From: Alphaproteobacteria bacterium
Lineage (GTDB): Bacteria; Pseudomonadota; Alphaproteobacteria; DSM-16000; Inquilinaceae
Length of the DNA: 64,000 nt
Assembly: GCA_028281925.1 (NCBI GenBank)
Contig: JANQIX010000036.1
Span: forward strand, 1-64,000
Reading direction: 5' to 3'
The notes beneath the pieces are model-generated. The model had not been told where the DNA came from and searched no databases. It saw only the letters and a program-made list of their open reading frames with translations. Below are positions 8,913-19,437 of the stretch, in pieces. Each line of letters opens with the position of its first letter. The first letter of the stretch is position 1. A program made the translations under genes and the position numbers.

Positions 8913-9459
8913 ACCCGTCCCCCACTCTTGATTTCTGTTGGAGTCCCCTAGATGGTGCCCGACGACCACGCATCATGCGGCAGGATCGATGCATATTCCA
9001 AGAGTTTGGCGAGGTATCGACGGCCGCTCCAATGATCTTCAGTGCCCGATACTGACCGGACGCCAGGCGTGTGCTTTTGCGTGGTGCACAGGTGGCGGTT
9101 GTATAGTTGTTGGATCTGGGTTCGCGCATAGCGGTTACGTCTGAAGGCGTCTGCATCAATGTCTGCACGGCGGCATGACCATTTAGGCGTTGGAGATGCA
9201 TCGGACTCCGAACAAGTCGCTTCGTATTGGATTGATCGGCCTCTCATAATATCTCGACAAAATAAATGATTATGCGGTCTCGTTCATGTGAAGAATGAGA
9301 GAAATGTTAGCCGGCCCGCCACTCCCTCGCACCGAGTGGTTACGGCATCTTGCCGCCGCGGCCACAGTTGGTTTGGGATCTAAGGGCAACCACGGCTACC
9401 ATGGCGACTGTGACGTTGCACCGCGAACGCTGCAACGAAGACTAATGGGAGGAGGCACC
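8913..9459. other. 547-bp intergenic region between divergent genes
   Basis: Between the radical SAM gene (minus) and the molybdoenzyme gene (plus). Composition is more AT-rich near 9240-9300 (ATATCTCGACAAAATAAATG), which is where promoters for either gene would fit. Short open frames here show no coding character. No RNA gene or repeat is seen. Confidence 0.4.
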
Positions 9460-10776
9460 ATGACGCATTTAAAGGGGGAGCGCGGACTGCACGCGCTCTA
9501 CGCGGAAGATCCGCAGAGCGCGGATCGGATCGTGTTCGGCCGCAAGGCGCATGCCGATCGCCGCGGCTTTCTGAGGGGCGCCGGGCTGGCCGCCATGGGC
9601 TCGCTGATCGGCGCCAGCATCCCCTTTCACCGCAACATGCCGGCGGGGCTGATCCCCGTCGCCTTTGCGCAGATGGATGAAGGGGCGCTGATCGCCGAGA
9701 AGGATGGTCTGGTCGTTCTGAACGACCGGCCGATCAATATGGAAACGCCGGCGCATCTGCTGGACGACGACGTGACGCCGGCCGCGCGGCACTTCGTGCG
9801 CAATAACGGTCTGGTGCCGGACATGGCGCTGGCCGGCAATTCATCCGGCTGGACGCTGACGATCGACGGCGAGGTCGACAGCCCCATGGAGCTGAGCCTG
9901 GAGGACCTGGAAAGCCAATTCGAGGTCGTCACGCTGCGCCTCGTAGTCGAATGCGGCGGCAATGGCCGGGCGTTCTACAATCCGGGCGCATCCGGCAATC
10001 AGTGGACCACGGGTGCCGTCGCCTGCGCCGAATGGACCGGCGTGCGCCTAAAGGATGTCCTGGAGGCCGCGGGCGTACAGTCTTCAGCCGTCTACACGGC
10101 CCATTACGGCATGGACACGCACCTGTCCGGCGACCCGGAGAAGGACCCGATCTCCCGCGGCGTGCCGATCGAGAAGGCGATGGAGCCGCACAACCTGATC
10201 GCGGTGCGGATGAACGGCGAACCGCTGCCCGCCCTGCACGGCTTCCCTTGCCGGCTGGTGGTCCCCGGCTGGCCGGGATCATGCTCGCAGAAATGGCTGC
10301 GGCGCATTCAGGTCCGCGACGTGGTGCATGACGGGGCCAAGATGACCGGCGCCTCGTACCGTGTTCCGGCCTATCCGGTGGCGCCGGGCACGGAGGTACC
10401 GGACACCGACATGGTGATCATCGAGAGCATGCCCGTAAAGTCGCTGATCACCGCGCCGGAGAGCGGTGCGGAGGTTTCCGTGGGCAGCGTTGACGTGCGC
10501 GGACACGCGTGGAGCGGTGATACCCCGGTGGCAGCCATGGAGGTGTCCGTCGATTTCGGCCAGACCTGGGCCGCTGCGGAGCTTGCGCCGGAGCCGAACC
10601 CGTATGCCTGGCGCCGTTGGACGGCGACCGTGGAGCTGCCCATCGGCGGCTATTACGAGGTCTGGGCCAAGGCGATCGACGCCAACGGCGCAGCTCAGCC
10701 GCCGACCACGCCCGGCTGGAACCCTAAGGGTTACGTCAACAACATGATCCACCGTATCGCCCTGTTTGCCACTTGA
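9460..10776 (+). CDS. Sulfite oxidase-like molybdopterin enzyme, Tat-exported
   Basis: Oxidoreductase of the sulfite oxidase fold, 438 residues, periplasmic. The twin-arginine signal DRRGFLRGAGLAAMG starts near residue 30. The Mo-pterin domain has VVECGGNGRAFYNPG near residue 165, whose Cys should bind molybdenum, plus GNQWTTGAV, YTAHYGMD and RLVVPGWPGSCSQKWL. A C-terminal dimerisation domain starts near residue 320 (ITAPESGAEV) and ends in NNMIHRIALF. This fits SorA/SoxC-type sulfite dehydrogenase, oxidising sulfite to sulfate with a c-type cytochrome as acceptor; the next gene encodes one. The start at 9460 follows GGGAGGAGG. Confidence 0.9.
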   Translation: MTHLKGERGLHALYAEDPQSADRIVFGRKAHADRRGFLRGAGLAAMGSLIGASIPFHRNMPAGLIPVAFAQMDEGALIAEKDGLVVLNDRPINMETPAHLLDDDVTPAARHFVRNNGLVPDMALAGNSSGWTLTIDGEVDSPMELSLEDLESQFEVVTLRLVVECGGNGRAFYNPGASGNQWTTGAVACAEWTGVRLKDVLEAAGVQSSAVYTAHYGMDTHLSGDPEKDPISRGVPIEKAMEPHNLIAVRMNGEPLPALHGFPCRLVVPGWPGSCSQKWLRRIQVRDVVHDGAKMTGASYRVPAYPVAPGTEVPDTDMVIIESMPVKSLITAPESGAEVSVGSVDVRGHAWSGDTPVAAMEVSVDFGQTWAAAELAPEPNPYAWRRWTATVELPIGGYYEVWAKAIDANGAAQPPTTPGWNPKGYVNNMIHRIALFAT

Positions 10777-10789
10777 GGCCGGGCAAGGC

Positions 10790-10816
10790 GCCGCCGGCCC
10801 ACGGTAGGCCGGCGGC
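10790..10816 (+). terminator. GC-rich hairpin between molybdoenzyme and cytochrome genes
   Basis: Arms GCCGCCGGCC (10790-10799) and GGCCGGCGGC (10807-10816) pair perfectly around 7 bases. There is no T-run, so it may lower expression or stabilise the upstream message end rather than terminate fully. Confidence 0.45.
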
Positions 10817-10824
10817 ACCTACGA

Positions 10825-11406
10825 ATGGGACGCTGCATCATGGAGATGGCAAAGAGCATTGCGCTGGCCCTCGTGCTATGCGCCTTTGTCGGCGTGACGG
10901 GCGGCGTGATCGTCGCGGAATCCGGCGCCCGATGGCGAACCGATCTAACGGACCGCCAGTCCGCGGCGCGCGCGCAAGCAGAAGAGCAGGCGCGGCTCGC
11001 GGAAGAAGAGCGTCTGGCCGAGCAGCGTCGCTTGGAAGAAGAGGAGCGCGAGGCGGCTCTCGCCGCTCAGCGACAGGCGGTCGCCGCCTATGACCCGATG
11101 GCAACACAGGCGGGCGTGGTCAATCCGATGGCCGGCCTGCAGAGCCACGCGCCAGTTGCCAGTCAGCCGGCATTGACGGCCAGCAGTGAGGACTATGGCA
11201 GCCTGCCCATCGACGACGGCGTTGAGATCACCTTCAACCTCTGCGGTGCGTGCCACTCGCTGCGACTGGTCACTCAGCAGCGCCTGACGCCGCAGCGATG
11301 GGACCATCTCTTGGACTGGATGGTGGCCGAACAGGGCATGCCGGAACTGATACCGGAGGATCGGGCTGCCATTCTGGGCTATCTCGTCCGCAACTTTGCA
11401 CCTTGA
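10825..11406 (+). CDS. Membrane/periplasmic c-type cytochrome with coiled coil
   Basis: A 193-residue protein with an N-terminal hydrophobic segment (SIALALVLCAFVGVTGGVIVAE, in part, residues 9-30), then a highly charged Ala/Glu/Arg coiled coil at about residues 48-90, then a small heme c domain with CGACH near residue 139 and a possible distal Met in GMPELIP. It is the probable electron acceptor of the sulfite-oxidase-like enzyme 48 bases upstream, as SorB is for SorA. The coiled-coil spacer is not part of known SorB and could tether the heme at a distance from the membrane. An internal start at 10840 is equally possible. Confidence 0.8.
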   Translation: MGRCIMEMAKSIALALVLCAFVGVTGGVIVAESGARWRTDLTDRQSAARAQAEEQARLAEEERLAEQRRLEEEEREAALAAQRQAVAAYDPMATQAGVVNPMAGLQSHAPVASQPALTASSEDYGSLPIDDGVEITFNLCGACHSLRLVTQQRLTPQRWDHLLDWMVAEQGMPELIPEDRAAILGYLVRNFAP

Positions 11407-11448
11407 AGCGGCGCGCCGAGCTCACGCCTTCCGAGATTTTGGGGGGCG

Positions 11449-11859
11449 TTGCTGGCAGTCATTTTTTGGTTCGGTGCCCTGGTCATCTTTTTTGTCTTCA
11501 TCGTTCGGTACTTTGTCGCATTGCCCGCAGTAGTGGTCGAAGGTAAGGGCGTATTCTCGGCAATATCTTGCAGTATTGAAATGACGAAAGGTCGACGAGG
11601 CAAGATATGTTTGGTCTCTATTATCTACCTTTTGCTCTATATCATTCTGTTGTTCATCACCGAGGCCGTGATCGGATCAACAGAGAGGATCATCTATTAT
11701 GGTTCGCTTGAGAACGCTGCTGCTGCCTTAGCCATGATCTACGCGGTTGAGATGCTGGCACATGTTCTGGCGTCTGTCATCGCATGCGTTGCGTATTGGG
11801 AACTCATTCGCGCCGAAGAGGGTGTGGACGGGCGCAGGATTGCAGCCATCTTCGACTGA
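11449..11859 (+). pseudogene. 5'-truncated copy of the downstream zinc-ribbon membrane gene
   Basis: The 136-residue frame matches the C-terminal half of the protein encoded at 11949: both have an Arg-Tyr-(Phe/Trp)-Val-Ala-(Leu/Val)-Pro-Ala start of homology, a GVF(S/A) segment, RGKI at the head of a transmembrane stretch, and the same ending EEGVD..R.IAA(I/V)FD. The zinc ribbon and first transmembrane helices are missing. The frame begins with TTG inside what should be an inner helix, 42 bases after the cytochrome stop. It may be a residual expressed fragment, but decay by deletion is more likely. Confidence 0.65.
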
Positions 11860-11948
11860 CGTCGGCCGCCAGCGCGCTGTGCGAACCCGTCGAAACGGTA
11901 TTGCAGTTGTGCTAGAACCTCACGCGAAATGACAATTGAGGGTAGCGG

Positions 11949-12902
11949 ATGCCTGCGATCATACAGTGTCCGAATTGCGGTAAGGAAACCTACCGCGAGC
12001 TGCAGCAATGTCCCCATTGCGGTCACGCGCTGCCCGAGCCTGCGCCGCTTCAGTCTTCAGCAATGCCACACGCGCCCGCCGCCTTTCAGATCGGCACAGT
12101 GGTGAGCGGCGCGTTTTCGGCGTATTTCAGCAACTTCGTCCGGTTCGGCACGCTGGCCGTCATCCTGTTGTCACCCGTCTTGCTGGTGGAATGGCTGATA
12201 CTGGAGAGGGGCGGCGGTGCGCTGCAGGCCCGGTCCGCGATGCGGGAGTTCACGTTCATCGATCTCGTTCATTTTGTCCTGTCCTTGATGTTATTCTCAG
12301 TGCTGACCGCGTCCATCACCTTCGGAACCTTCCAGTCATTGCGCGGGCGGGAAGTGCGAGTCTCGGACTGCTTGAGCTGGGGTCTGTCACGCGCCTTTCC
12401 GGTGATCGGCGTTTCCCTCGTTGCGGGTGTTGCGGCGGCCCTGGCGGCAGGTGTTGTCTTTCTGCCGACGCTGATCGTGCCGTATGGCATGAGACTCGTC
12501 GGGCTCCTTTTCCTGGTCGCCGCGGTCGTGGTCGGCCTCTTGGTCATGTTGCGGTACTGGGTGGCGGTACCCGCGACCGTTGTCGAGCGTGATGGTGTCT
12601 TCGCCAGCCTCGGGCGCAGTGTCGGGCTGACCAGGGACTGCCGAGGCAAGATCTTCCTGATCGCCATCATCTACTTCGTGCTGTTCTTCCTCTTCATGCT
12701 CTTCGTCGGCTTTGCGATCGGTCTCACATCACGGATGATGCCGAGCATCAGCACTGCCGTTGCGTTGGCCATGATTGCAACGTTCATTGCCAACTCTCTT
12801 GGGCAGGCGTTCGGATCCGTACTTACCTGCGTGTGCTATTACGAGTTGCGACGATCCAAGGAAGGGGTGGACGCACGCGAGATCGCTGCGGTCTTCGACT
12901 GA
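11949..12902 (+). CDS. Zinc-ribbon polytopic membrane protein
   Basis: A 317-residue protein. Residues 1-30 form a zinc ribbon with CPNCGK and CPHCGH, followed by a Pro-rich linker and about six membrane helices (for example LAVILLSPVLLVEWLIL, VIGVSLVAGVAAALAAGVVF in part, LIAIIYFVLFFLFMLFVGF). The C-terminus ends REIAAVFD. The general design is that of uncharacterised membrane proteins with an N-terminal zinc-ribbon and a DUF-type helical domain; no function is known. A truncated homologous copy lies directly upstream, and a membrane-complex operon converges from downstream. Confidence 0.75.
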   Translation: MPAIIQCPNCGKETYRELQQCPHCGHALPEPAPLQSSAMPHAPAAFQIGTVVSGAFSAYFSNFVRFGTLAVILLSPVLLVEWLILERGGGALQARSAMREFTFIDLVHFVLSLMLFSVLTASITFGTFQSLRGREVRVSDCLSWGLSRAFPVIGVSLVAGVAAALAAGVVFLPTLIVPYGMRLVGLLFLVAAVVVGLLVMLRYWVAVPATVVERDGVFASLGRSVGLTRDCRGKIFLIAIIYFVLFFLFMLFVGFAIGLTSRMMPSISTAVALAMIATFIANSLGQAFGSVLTCVCYYELRRSKEGVDAREIAAVFD

Positions 12903-12923
12903 GGTCGTCTGCGGCTTTAACTG

Positions 12924-13838
12924 TCAGCGGTCGTGCTTGCTCAGCCGCCGGTGACCCATCAGCATCCGGCTTTCCAGGTGGGCGCGCAGCGCGGCATAGA
13001 AGTCGGCGAGGAAGCGGCGCGTCTCGGTCGGTGGGATCCCAGTTGCCCAGCCGATCTTGCGGGCGATGTGCCGGCACACTTCCTGCTCGGTAAAGCGTGT
13101 GTCGAGGCCGCCCTTGCCGCGCAGGACGTCTTCCAGAACCTGCAGTTCGTACGCGCCGTAAGTGTCGAGCTGCCTGGCCGTGAACCGGAAGGCGGCAGCA
13201 TCCGGCTCCGCCTGGGCCGGTTGGGCCGCCGTCTGCGCCATGTCGGCCAGCAGCGTCGCCTTGGGCGTGACGATGACCCAGGTCCCAGCGACCATGTCGC
13301 CCACGCGAAGATTGTCTCGGTTGAAGAACGGCATCAGCAGGAATAGCAGCACCCACGCCAGGGACGATATCACCAGCCAGCGGTCGGATGCCTCAAGGGG
13401 TACCGACACCACAAGGCTTAGCGGCAGAAAGATCTCGACCTCCCGCATGAAGTTGCGCGCCAGCACGGCATCGGCCTGCAGGGCGGCCCCGCCGCGATCG
13501 ATGACGCGCAGGCCAGTGGCCCGCTTGCCCGGTGTGGCTCCCTGCCAGCGCAGCTCGAACGCGGCGAAGTAGAAGTTGCGCAGGAAGAACGCGACCAGAA
13601 GGAAGAACGACAAGATCCAGCTGTCCCGGACGCTGATATCGCCGGCCAGCACGATCAGGATGACGAGCCCGATCAGCGTCCCCCCAACGATCAGCATGTC
13701 GATCGTGAAGGCCGCGACCCTCTGCGCGCGGTCCGCCAGCGTCACCTCCAGCGGCACGCCTTCCGGTGTCACGATCTCCCGGTTCAGCCGCGATCGGGTC
13801 ACGGCTGGGGGCAGGCTACCGTGGCTGCGGGTCGCCAT
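12924..13838 (-). CDS. RDD family membrane protein
   Basis: A 304-residue membrane protein with the RDD domain at about residues 35-185: helices LIVGGTLIGLVILIVLAG and ILSFFLLVAFFLRNFYFAAF, and the family motif WQGATPGKRATGLRVIDRGG. A soluble C-terminal region of about 110 residues includes ARQLDTYGAYELQVLEDVLR. It is the last gene of a six-gene minus-strand cluster, and its start overlaps the SpoIIM-like gene by 23 nt. RDD proteins have been linked to ion transport, but no role is proven. The long soluble tail is often seen when RDD is next to SpoIIM-like genes. Confidence 0.88.
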   Translation of the reverse strand: MATRSHGSLPPAVTRSRLNREIVTPEGVPLEVTLADRAQRVAAFTIDMLIVGGTLIGLVILIVLAGDISVRDSWILSFFLLVAFFLRNFYFAAFELRWQGATPGKRATGLRVIDRGGAALQADAVLARNFMREVEIFLPLSLVVSVPLEASDRWLVISSLAWVLLFLLMPFFNRDNLRVGDMVAGTWVIVTPKATLLADMAQTAAQPAQAEPDAAAFRFTARQLDTYGAYELQVLEDVLRGKGGLDTRFTEQEVCRHIARKIGWATGIPPTETRRFLADFYAALRAHLESRMLMGHRRLSKHDR

Positions 13839-14835
13839 GATCTTTTGCCCGCCCGGCAACGGCGAAATAGAGCGCCCACATTGCGAAGGTGGCGCCGACC
13901 ACGCTGTAGCGAACCGGTACGCTCTGGACGAGTTGGCGGAACAGGCCCTCGATCAAGGCTGCGATGAAGAAGAGCGCTACCGCCCCGATGACGAGCGCGG
14001 CCGCCTGCCTCCCGCGCAGGGCTAGCGTCTCTAGGCGCGTGTGCCGTCCGGGGAAGAGCAGGCTGTCGGCCAGCACTAGGCCCGCACCACCGCAGAGGAT
14101 CACGGCCAAGAGCTCGGTAACGCCGTGCGGCAGCACCCAGGCCCAGAACTCGACCGACAGCCCCCGTGACTGATAGAGGGCTCCGAACGCCCCCAGGATC
14201 AGGCCGTTCATGAACATGAGCATCAGCGTGGGCACGCCGAACGCGAACCCGAGCGCGAAGGCCAGGATCCCGATGCGCGCATTGTGGGTGAACAGGAAGG
14301 TCGCGAAGGTGTGCAGAGCCGTCTCGGCATTCTGGCCGTCGTGATAGAGAACGTCGCGCAGGGCCGCTGTCGAGCTTCCGGGACCGCGATCCTGGGCGGC
14401 CTCCGCCGGCACGAAGCTATAGAACAGGTCTGGGTCGCCCGCCGTCATCAGCCATCCTGTCGCGGCACCGAGCGCCATGAACAGGCCGGCGATGGCGATA
14501 TGCCAGCGCGCCAGCCGGAACAGCCGGGGAAAGGTCTCGGCAAAGAACTGCCAGGCGGCGTCTTGAGCCCGAATGCGGGTGCCGTAGACGCAGAGATAGG
14601 CACGTTTGGACAGGCTCTCGAGATAGTCGAGCGCGTTCTTGTCGAGCGAGATGCTTCTTGCCACCGACAGAGACGACAGCGTGGCCCGGTAGAGGATCGG
14701 CAGTCTCAGCAGCTGGTCGCTGGCCAGTGAACGAAGGCCGCGCTTCTCGACCTGCGTCACGAGCGCCTCCAGCTCCCGCCAGACCGCTTCGCGCTGCCGC
14801 CGGAACTGGACACTCTTCAGGATGATGCCTGCCAT
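13816..14835 (-). CDS. Stage II sporulation protein M-like membrane protein
   Basis: A 339-residue protein with a cytoplasmic N-terminal part (LKSVQFRRQREAVWRELEAL at the start) and several membrane helices from about residue 105 on. Typical SpoIIM-family segments are FATFLFTHNARIGILAFALG and the Gly-rich GVPTLMLMFMNGLILGAF, then HGVTELLAVILCGGAGL. In non-sporulating proteobacteria this family occurs with RDD, DUF58 and MoxR genes, as here, and its role is unknown. It overlaps the RDD gene and follows the DUF58 gene by 44 bases. Confidence 0.88.
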   Translation of the reverse strand: MAGIILKSVQFRRQREAVWRELEALVTQVEKRGLRSLASDQLLRLPILYRATLSSLSVARSISLDKNALDYLESLSKRAYLCVYGTRIRAQDAAWQFFAETFPRLFRLARWHIAIAGLFMALGAATGWLMTAGDPDLFYSFVPAEAAQDRGPGSSTAALRDVLYHDGQNAETALHTFATFLFTHNARIGILAFALGFAFGVPTLMLMFMNGLILGAFGALYQSRGLSVEFWAWVLPHGVTELLAVILCGGAGLVLADSLLFPGRHTRLETLALRGRQAAALVIGAVALFFIAALIEGLFRQLVQSVPVRYSVVGATFAMWALYFAVAGRAKDHGDPQPR

Positions 14836-14879
14836 GGCCGCGCCACACCCCTCGCGCCGACAAGAGTCGGATCCATTGC

Positions 14880-16189
14880 CTATACCAGTTCCAGTCGCCT
14901 CACGGTCAGGTACCGGTTGACCAGATCGACGGCCAGCGCGCCCGACGGCACGTCCAGCGCGTGAATGCCGAGCCTGCGGATCCGTTCCAGCACCACCAGA
15001 CGTTCGCGCACAAAGTCCGCCGCGACGACCGATCGGGCCATATCGGCGAACTGATGGGGCGGTGCGCTGATGGTGTCCGACACAGTTCGCTCCCGCAATG
15101 TCACGAAGACGACGACGTGCCGATCCGCGAGGCGGCCGAGGGTCTCCAGCATCAATTCCGCCGTCACCGTGTCGACGAACTCGGTGAACAGGACCACGAG
15201 CGAGCGACGCCGGAGCCGGGCACTGAGCTCCGCGATGCCGAGGGTGAAGTTCGTCTCCTCATACTGGTAGTCGAGCCGCGACGTCGCCTCGAGAAGATGC
15301 GGCATGCCGACAGCGCCGCTGATCGGTGCCGATGCCAGGCGTATTCGGGCATCGAATGCGAAGGTGCCCACGCGGTCGCCGGTTCTGAGTGCCAGATAGG
15401 CCAACAGCAGCCCGGCGTTGATCGCGTGGTCCAGGCGCGGAATGCCGTCGACCGGCTCTCTCATCAGGTGGCCCGTGTCGAAGGCCAGGATCACGTTGTG
15501 ATTGCGTTCAGCCTGGAATTCCTTGCTGATCAGCTTGGCGTGGCGCGCGGAATGCTTCCAGTCGATGGAGCGGTGGTCGAACCCCGGCATGTAGTCGCGC
15601 AGAGCCTCGAACTCGCTTCCCTCGCCAAGCTGTCGACGGACCTTGATGCCGATATAGGCGTCCCGGGCCACGAACGGGATGGCCGCCGACCGCACGGCGT
15701 GGATGTTGGGCACCACGGCCATGGTCTGGTCGATAGGGTGGATGCGCAGGCGCCAGATCAGGCCAAATGGCCCTAGCCAGCGCATCCAGAGGCGCTGCAG
15801 GTGCACGGTCCCCCGCTGCTCTGGGGTCAGCGGGATGTGCGTATCGGTCTGCCCGTGCAACAGGATCTGGACCGGTTGCCGCGTCTCGGGGCGGAATCCC
15901 GGGCCGACATCGCAGAGCAGCTCAAGCCGTGTCGCTCTGGGCCACTGCGTATCGGACAGGCTTACCGTCAATTCCGCCGAGCCGCCGATGAACAGGACCT
16001 CCGGACCCTGCAGCTTCAGACGCAGCCGGCTTGGCGGCAGCGCGGAAAGGGCATCCATCGCGGTGGCCGTCAAGGCCGCACCCATGTACAGCAGCCCGAT
16101 AGTCCACAGATCTTCGTCGATCAGGATCGCGATGATCGCCAGCGGGACGGCCGCGGCAAAGACCAGAACCGCAAGGCGCGTCGGGCGCA

Positions 16190-16190
<1 letters not shown>
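14880..16190 (-). CDS. DUF58 domain protein, vWA-like, membrane-anchored
   Basis: A 436-residue protein with two N-terminal helices (LAVLVFAAAVPLAIIAILI and the next segment), a beta-rich middle region, and the DUF58 core with GEGSEFEALRDYMPGFDHRSIDWKHSAR split around residues 195-225. This is followed by a von Willebrand A-like fold containing ILAFDTGHLM and VVLFTEFVDT. DUF58 proteins pair with MoxR AAA ATPases and probably act as their targets or adaptors. The start codon shares one base with the stop of the MoxR gene (TGATG), showing tight coupling. Confidence 0.9.
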
Positions 16191-17135
<945 letters not shown>

Positions 17136-17146
<11 letters not shown>

Positions 17147-18368
17147 CGGTCATGTCCTTCCTCCACCGATGCAGGCGCGCGGCCAGGCGCAGCGCCCTGT
17201 CGGCATCGAAACGCGAAGCGGCGGTGAGCGCCTTCAACTCGTCGCCGAGGGGGCGGATCCGGCACGCAAGACCGCGCCGTTGCGCGAGGTGATCGGCCCA
17301 ATCCATCGTTTTCCTCTGGTCCAGCCCCGGGGGGGCATTGAGGCGCGCCGCAACGGCGCGCAGCGTGACGGCGAAATAGCGTTGCAGCGTTTCCCGGTGA
17401 TGTCCGCCAAGGGCGAGAAGATCCGCAGCATTGGCGATCAGGTCCCGCTTGCCTGCCCGCAGCCGCTTGGGTGCCGGAATGGGCCCGCCGAAGCGGCCGG
17501 TTCCCGCCCACAGCGTCACGGCGATCGCGATCGCCGCCAGGGCCGTGGGAACGACCAGAGGAACCTCGAACAGCGGTTGCCAGACGCTTGGCCGGCGGGC
17601 GAAGCCGTGTGCCACTTCGTCGAAGATCACGGGGGCACCGGGGGGTCGCAGCTCTTCGATCAGCGAGACGACGATGGCCGCGTTGTCGTCGCGCGCCAGC
17701 CCGTGGTTGGACAGGATGTCAGGGTCGGACACGACCACAATGCGCTGGCCTCTGTCGGTATGCACCTCGCCCACCAGGATGCCGTCGCCCACCCGTATCC
17801 TCGGCTCCATTGCTGAAGAGTTGATAAGTTGCGCCTCGACCCCCGGACCGATCGAGCCTTGCAGACCATAGGCGCTCCACGTCAGACCGCCGGGGACGCG
17901 GGTGATGGCGGCGTCGCTGGCGATCGCGCGCAGGACCGTCTCAACGGTGGTCTCCGGCAAGAGGCGGGTCCTCTCGACCCACAGCGGATTGAGAGCGCCC
18001 GCCCGGCCCCGCCATTTCGGCAGGACGAGCAGAATGGTCTCAGCCTCTGCGAGCTCCGTGCCGAGGTCCTCTGCGTCCTCCGATGACAGTCGGGGTTCGG
18101 CGACCACCAGAAGGGCCGCGCTGCCCGCCCGTTGCGCAGAGCGATGCCGGCTGAGGACGACCTGGATGCCCAGAGTCCGCAGTGTTTCCGCCAGGGCACG
18201 GTGACCGATCGCCGACACGGAGTAAGCGTTGGCGCCGGCGCTCGGTCCGGGACCAAGCCCGCCGCCGAACATCGAAAGCAGGACGGCACAGGTGAACGAA
18301 GCGACGCCGACAGCCAGCAGCCATGCGGTGACCCGACGGGAGATGACGCTCTGCTGCCCGTTCGTCAT
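17136..18368 (-). CDS. DUF4350 domain membrane protein
   Basis: A 410-residue protein with a transmembrane helix near the N-terminus ([20 protein letters not shown]), a globular DUF4350 domain with the pattern [20 protein letters not shown] followed by VVLSRHRS, and a second membrane helix near residue 275 ([20 protein letters not shown]). The domain resembles glutamine-amidotransferase-like folds without catalytic residues. It sits between DUF4129 and MoxR genes, overlapping both (4 and 11 nt). The start at 18368 fits the 4-nt overlap. Confidence 0.85.
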
Positions 18369-19249
18369 GCCGTTGATCCAGCCCAGGCCGACAAGCGGCG
18401 AAAGCTTTCCCGGCACCGGTCGTAGACGTCTGCGTCTGCAGCGCGCCCGCCAAAACGGGAAATCTCCACACTCATGACCAGCGTGCGCAACGCCGCCTGC
18501 ACACCGGCTGCCGGATCGCTTCGGTCCACCACCTCGCGGCCGGTCAGCGAAGGTGCGATCGGCTGATCAAGGATCTCGCGAAGGCGCTCAAGCGCGGCCA
18601 GCAGAAGGCAGTGGATCGCGCCGTCGAAGTCGCCGCTGCGGGCCAGCCGATCAGCGTCCGCCAGAGCATCGCGCGGACCGCCGGTCGGGGCGTCTCCGCT
18701 AACGTCATCCGGCGCCGGCGTGCCTGGGGCGGCGCGGCTCGCCCGCCGCCCGGGAACCAGACCGGTCAGCCAGAAGCAGAGAACGATCAGCACGACGGCC
18801 GCCAGTATCCACAGCGAAACTCTGGCAAGCGACTCGAGGCCGGACGGCGCCTGCCATGTCCGAGGCACATCCGGCAGTTGGTCGAGCGGTTCGTCATCCG
18901 GCCCGGCCGTTGCACTGTCGACGGTGGCTATGTCCGCCCCAGGAAGTTCCGTCTGAAAGCGGGAGCCTTCCAACACGGACCGTACTGCGTCAGCCACCTC
19001 GTCCGGCGCGATGGCTGGCTCAGGCTCTGCCGTGTGACCGGTCTGCGGCCAGGCCACGGCGATGATCAGCAGCCCAAGAAGAAGGCTCGCCGCCAGTACC
19101 CATCTGCGCCTGATCTCCGCGACGAGCCGGGCATCGCCCAACCTGGCCGCCCCGCCCAATAGGGATGGCAGCTGCGTCGGTCGGGCCCTACCTATTCGCC
19201 CCGGCCCTGGCATTGCTGGTCTTCGCTGCGGCACGTCCGATGGATCCAT
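18365..19249 (-). CDS. DUF4129 domain membrane protein
   Basis: A 294-residue protein with two membrane helices (AASLLLGLLIIAVAW near residue 52 and SLWILAAVVLIVLCFWLTGL near residue 145) and a C-terminal DUF4129 region that includes DADRLARSGDFDGAIHCLLL and ISRFGGRAADADVYDRC. The large periplasmic loop is Asp/Glu/Pro-rich. It is the first gene of the minus-strand operon, so the operon promoter should lie upstream of 19249. Proteins of this family accompany DUF4350 and MoxR genes; no function is known. Confidence 0.82.
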   Translation of the reverse strand: MDPSDVPQRRPAMPGPGRIGRARPTQLPSLLGGAARLGDARLVAEIRRRWVLAASLLLGLLIIAVAWPQTGHTAEPEPAIAPDEVADAVRSVLEGSRFQTELPGADIATVDSATAGPDDEPLDQLPDVPRTWQAPSGLESLARVSLWILAAVVLIVLCFWLTGLVPGRRASRAAPGTPAPDDVSGDAPTGGPRDALADADRLARSGDFDGAIHCLLLAALERLREILDQPIAPSLTGREVVDRSDPAAGVQAALRTLVMSVEISRFGGRAADADVYDRCRESFRRLSAWAGSTA

Positions 19250-19437
19250 ACTGCCGACAGTGGCGCATCTTGTCGCCCGACGCGAATGATCGGGCAGGAC
19301 TGTTAAGCGAGGATGACCGCGGGACACCTCGCGTCAAGGCTGCATATCGTCGTTCCTGCAGGCTCGCATACGTCGGCAGTTTCGGTACAGTGTCCGACGA
19401 TCGGTAATTCCCCTGAAGACGATATGCGGAGCGAGAC

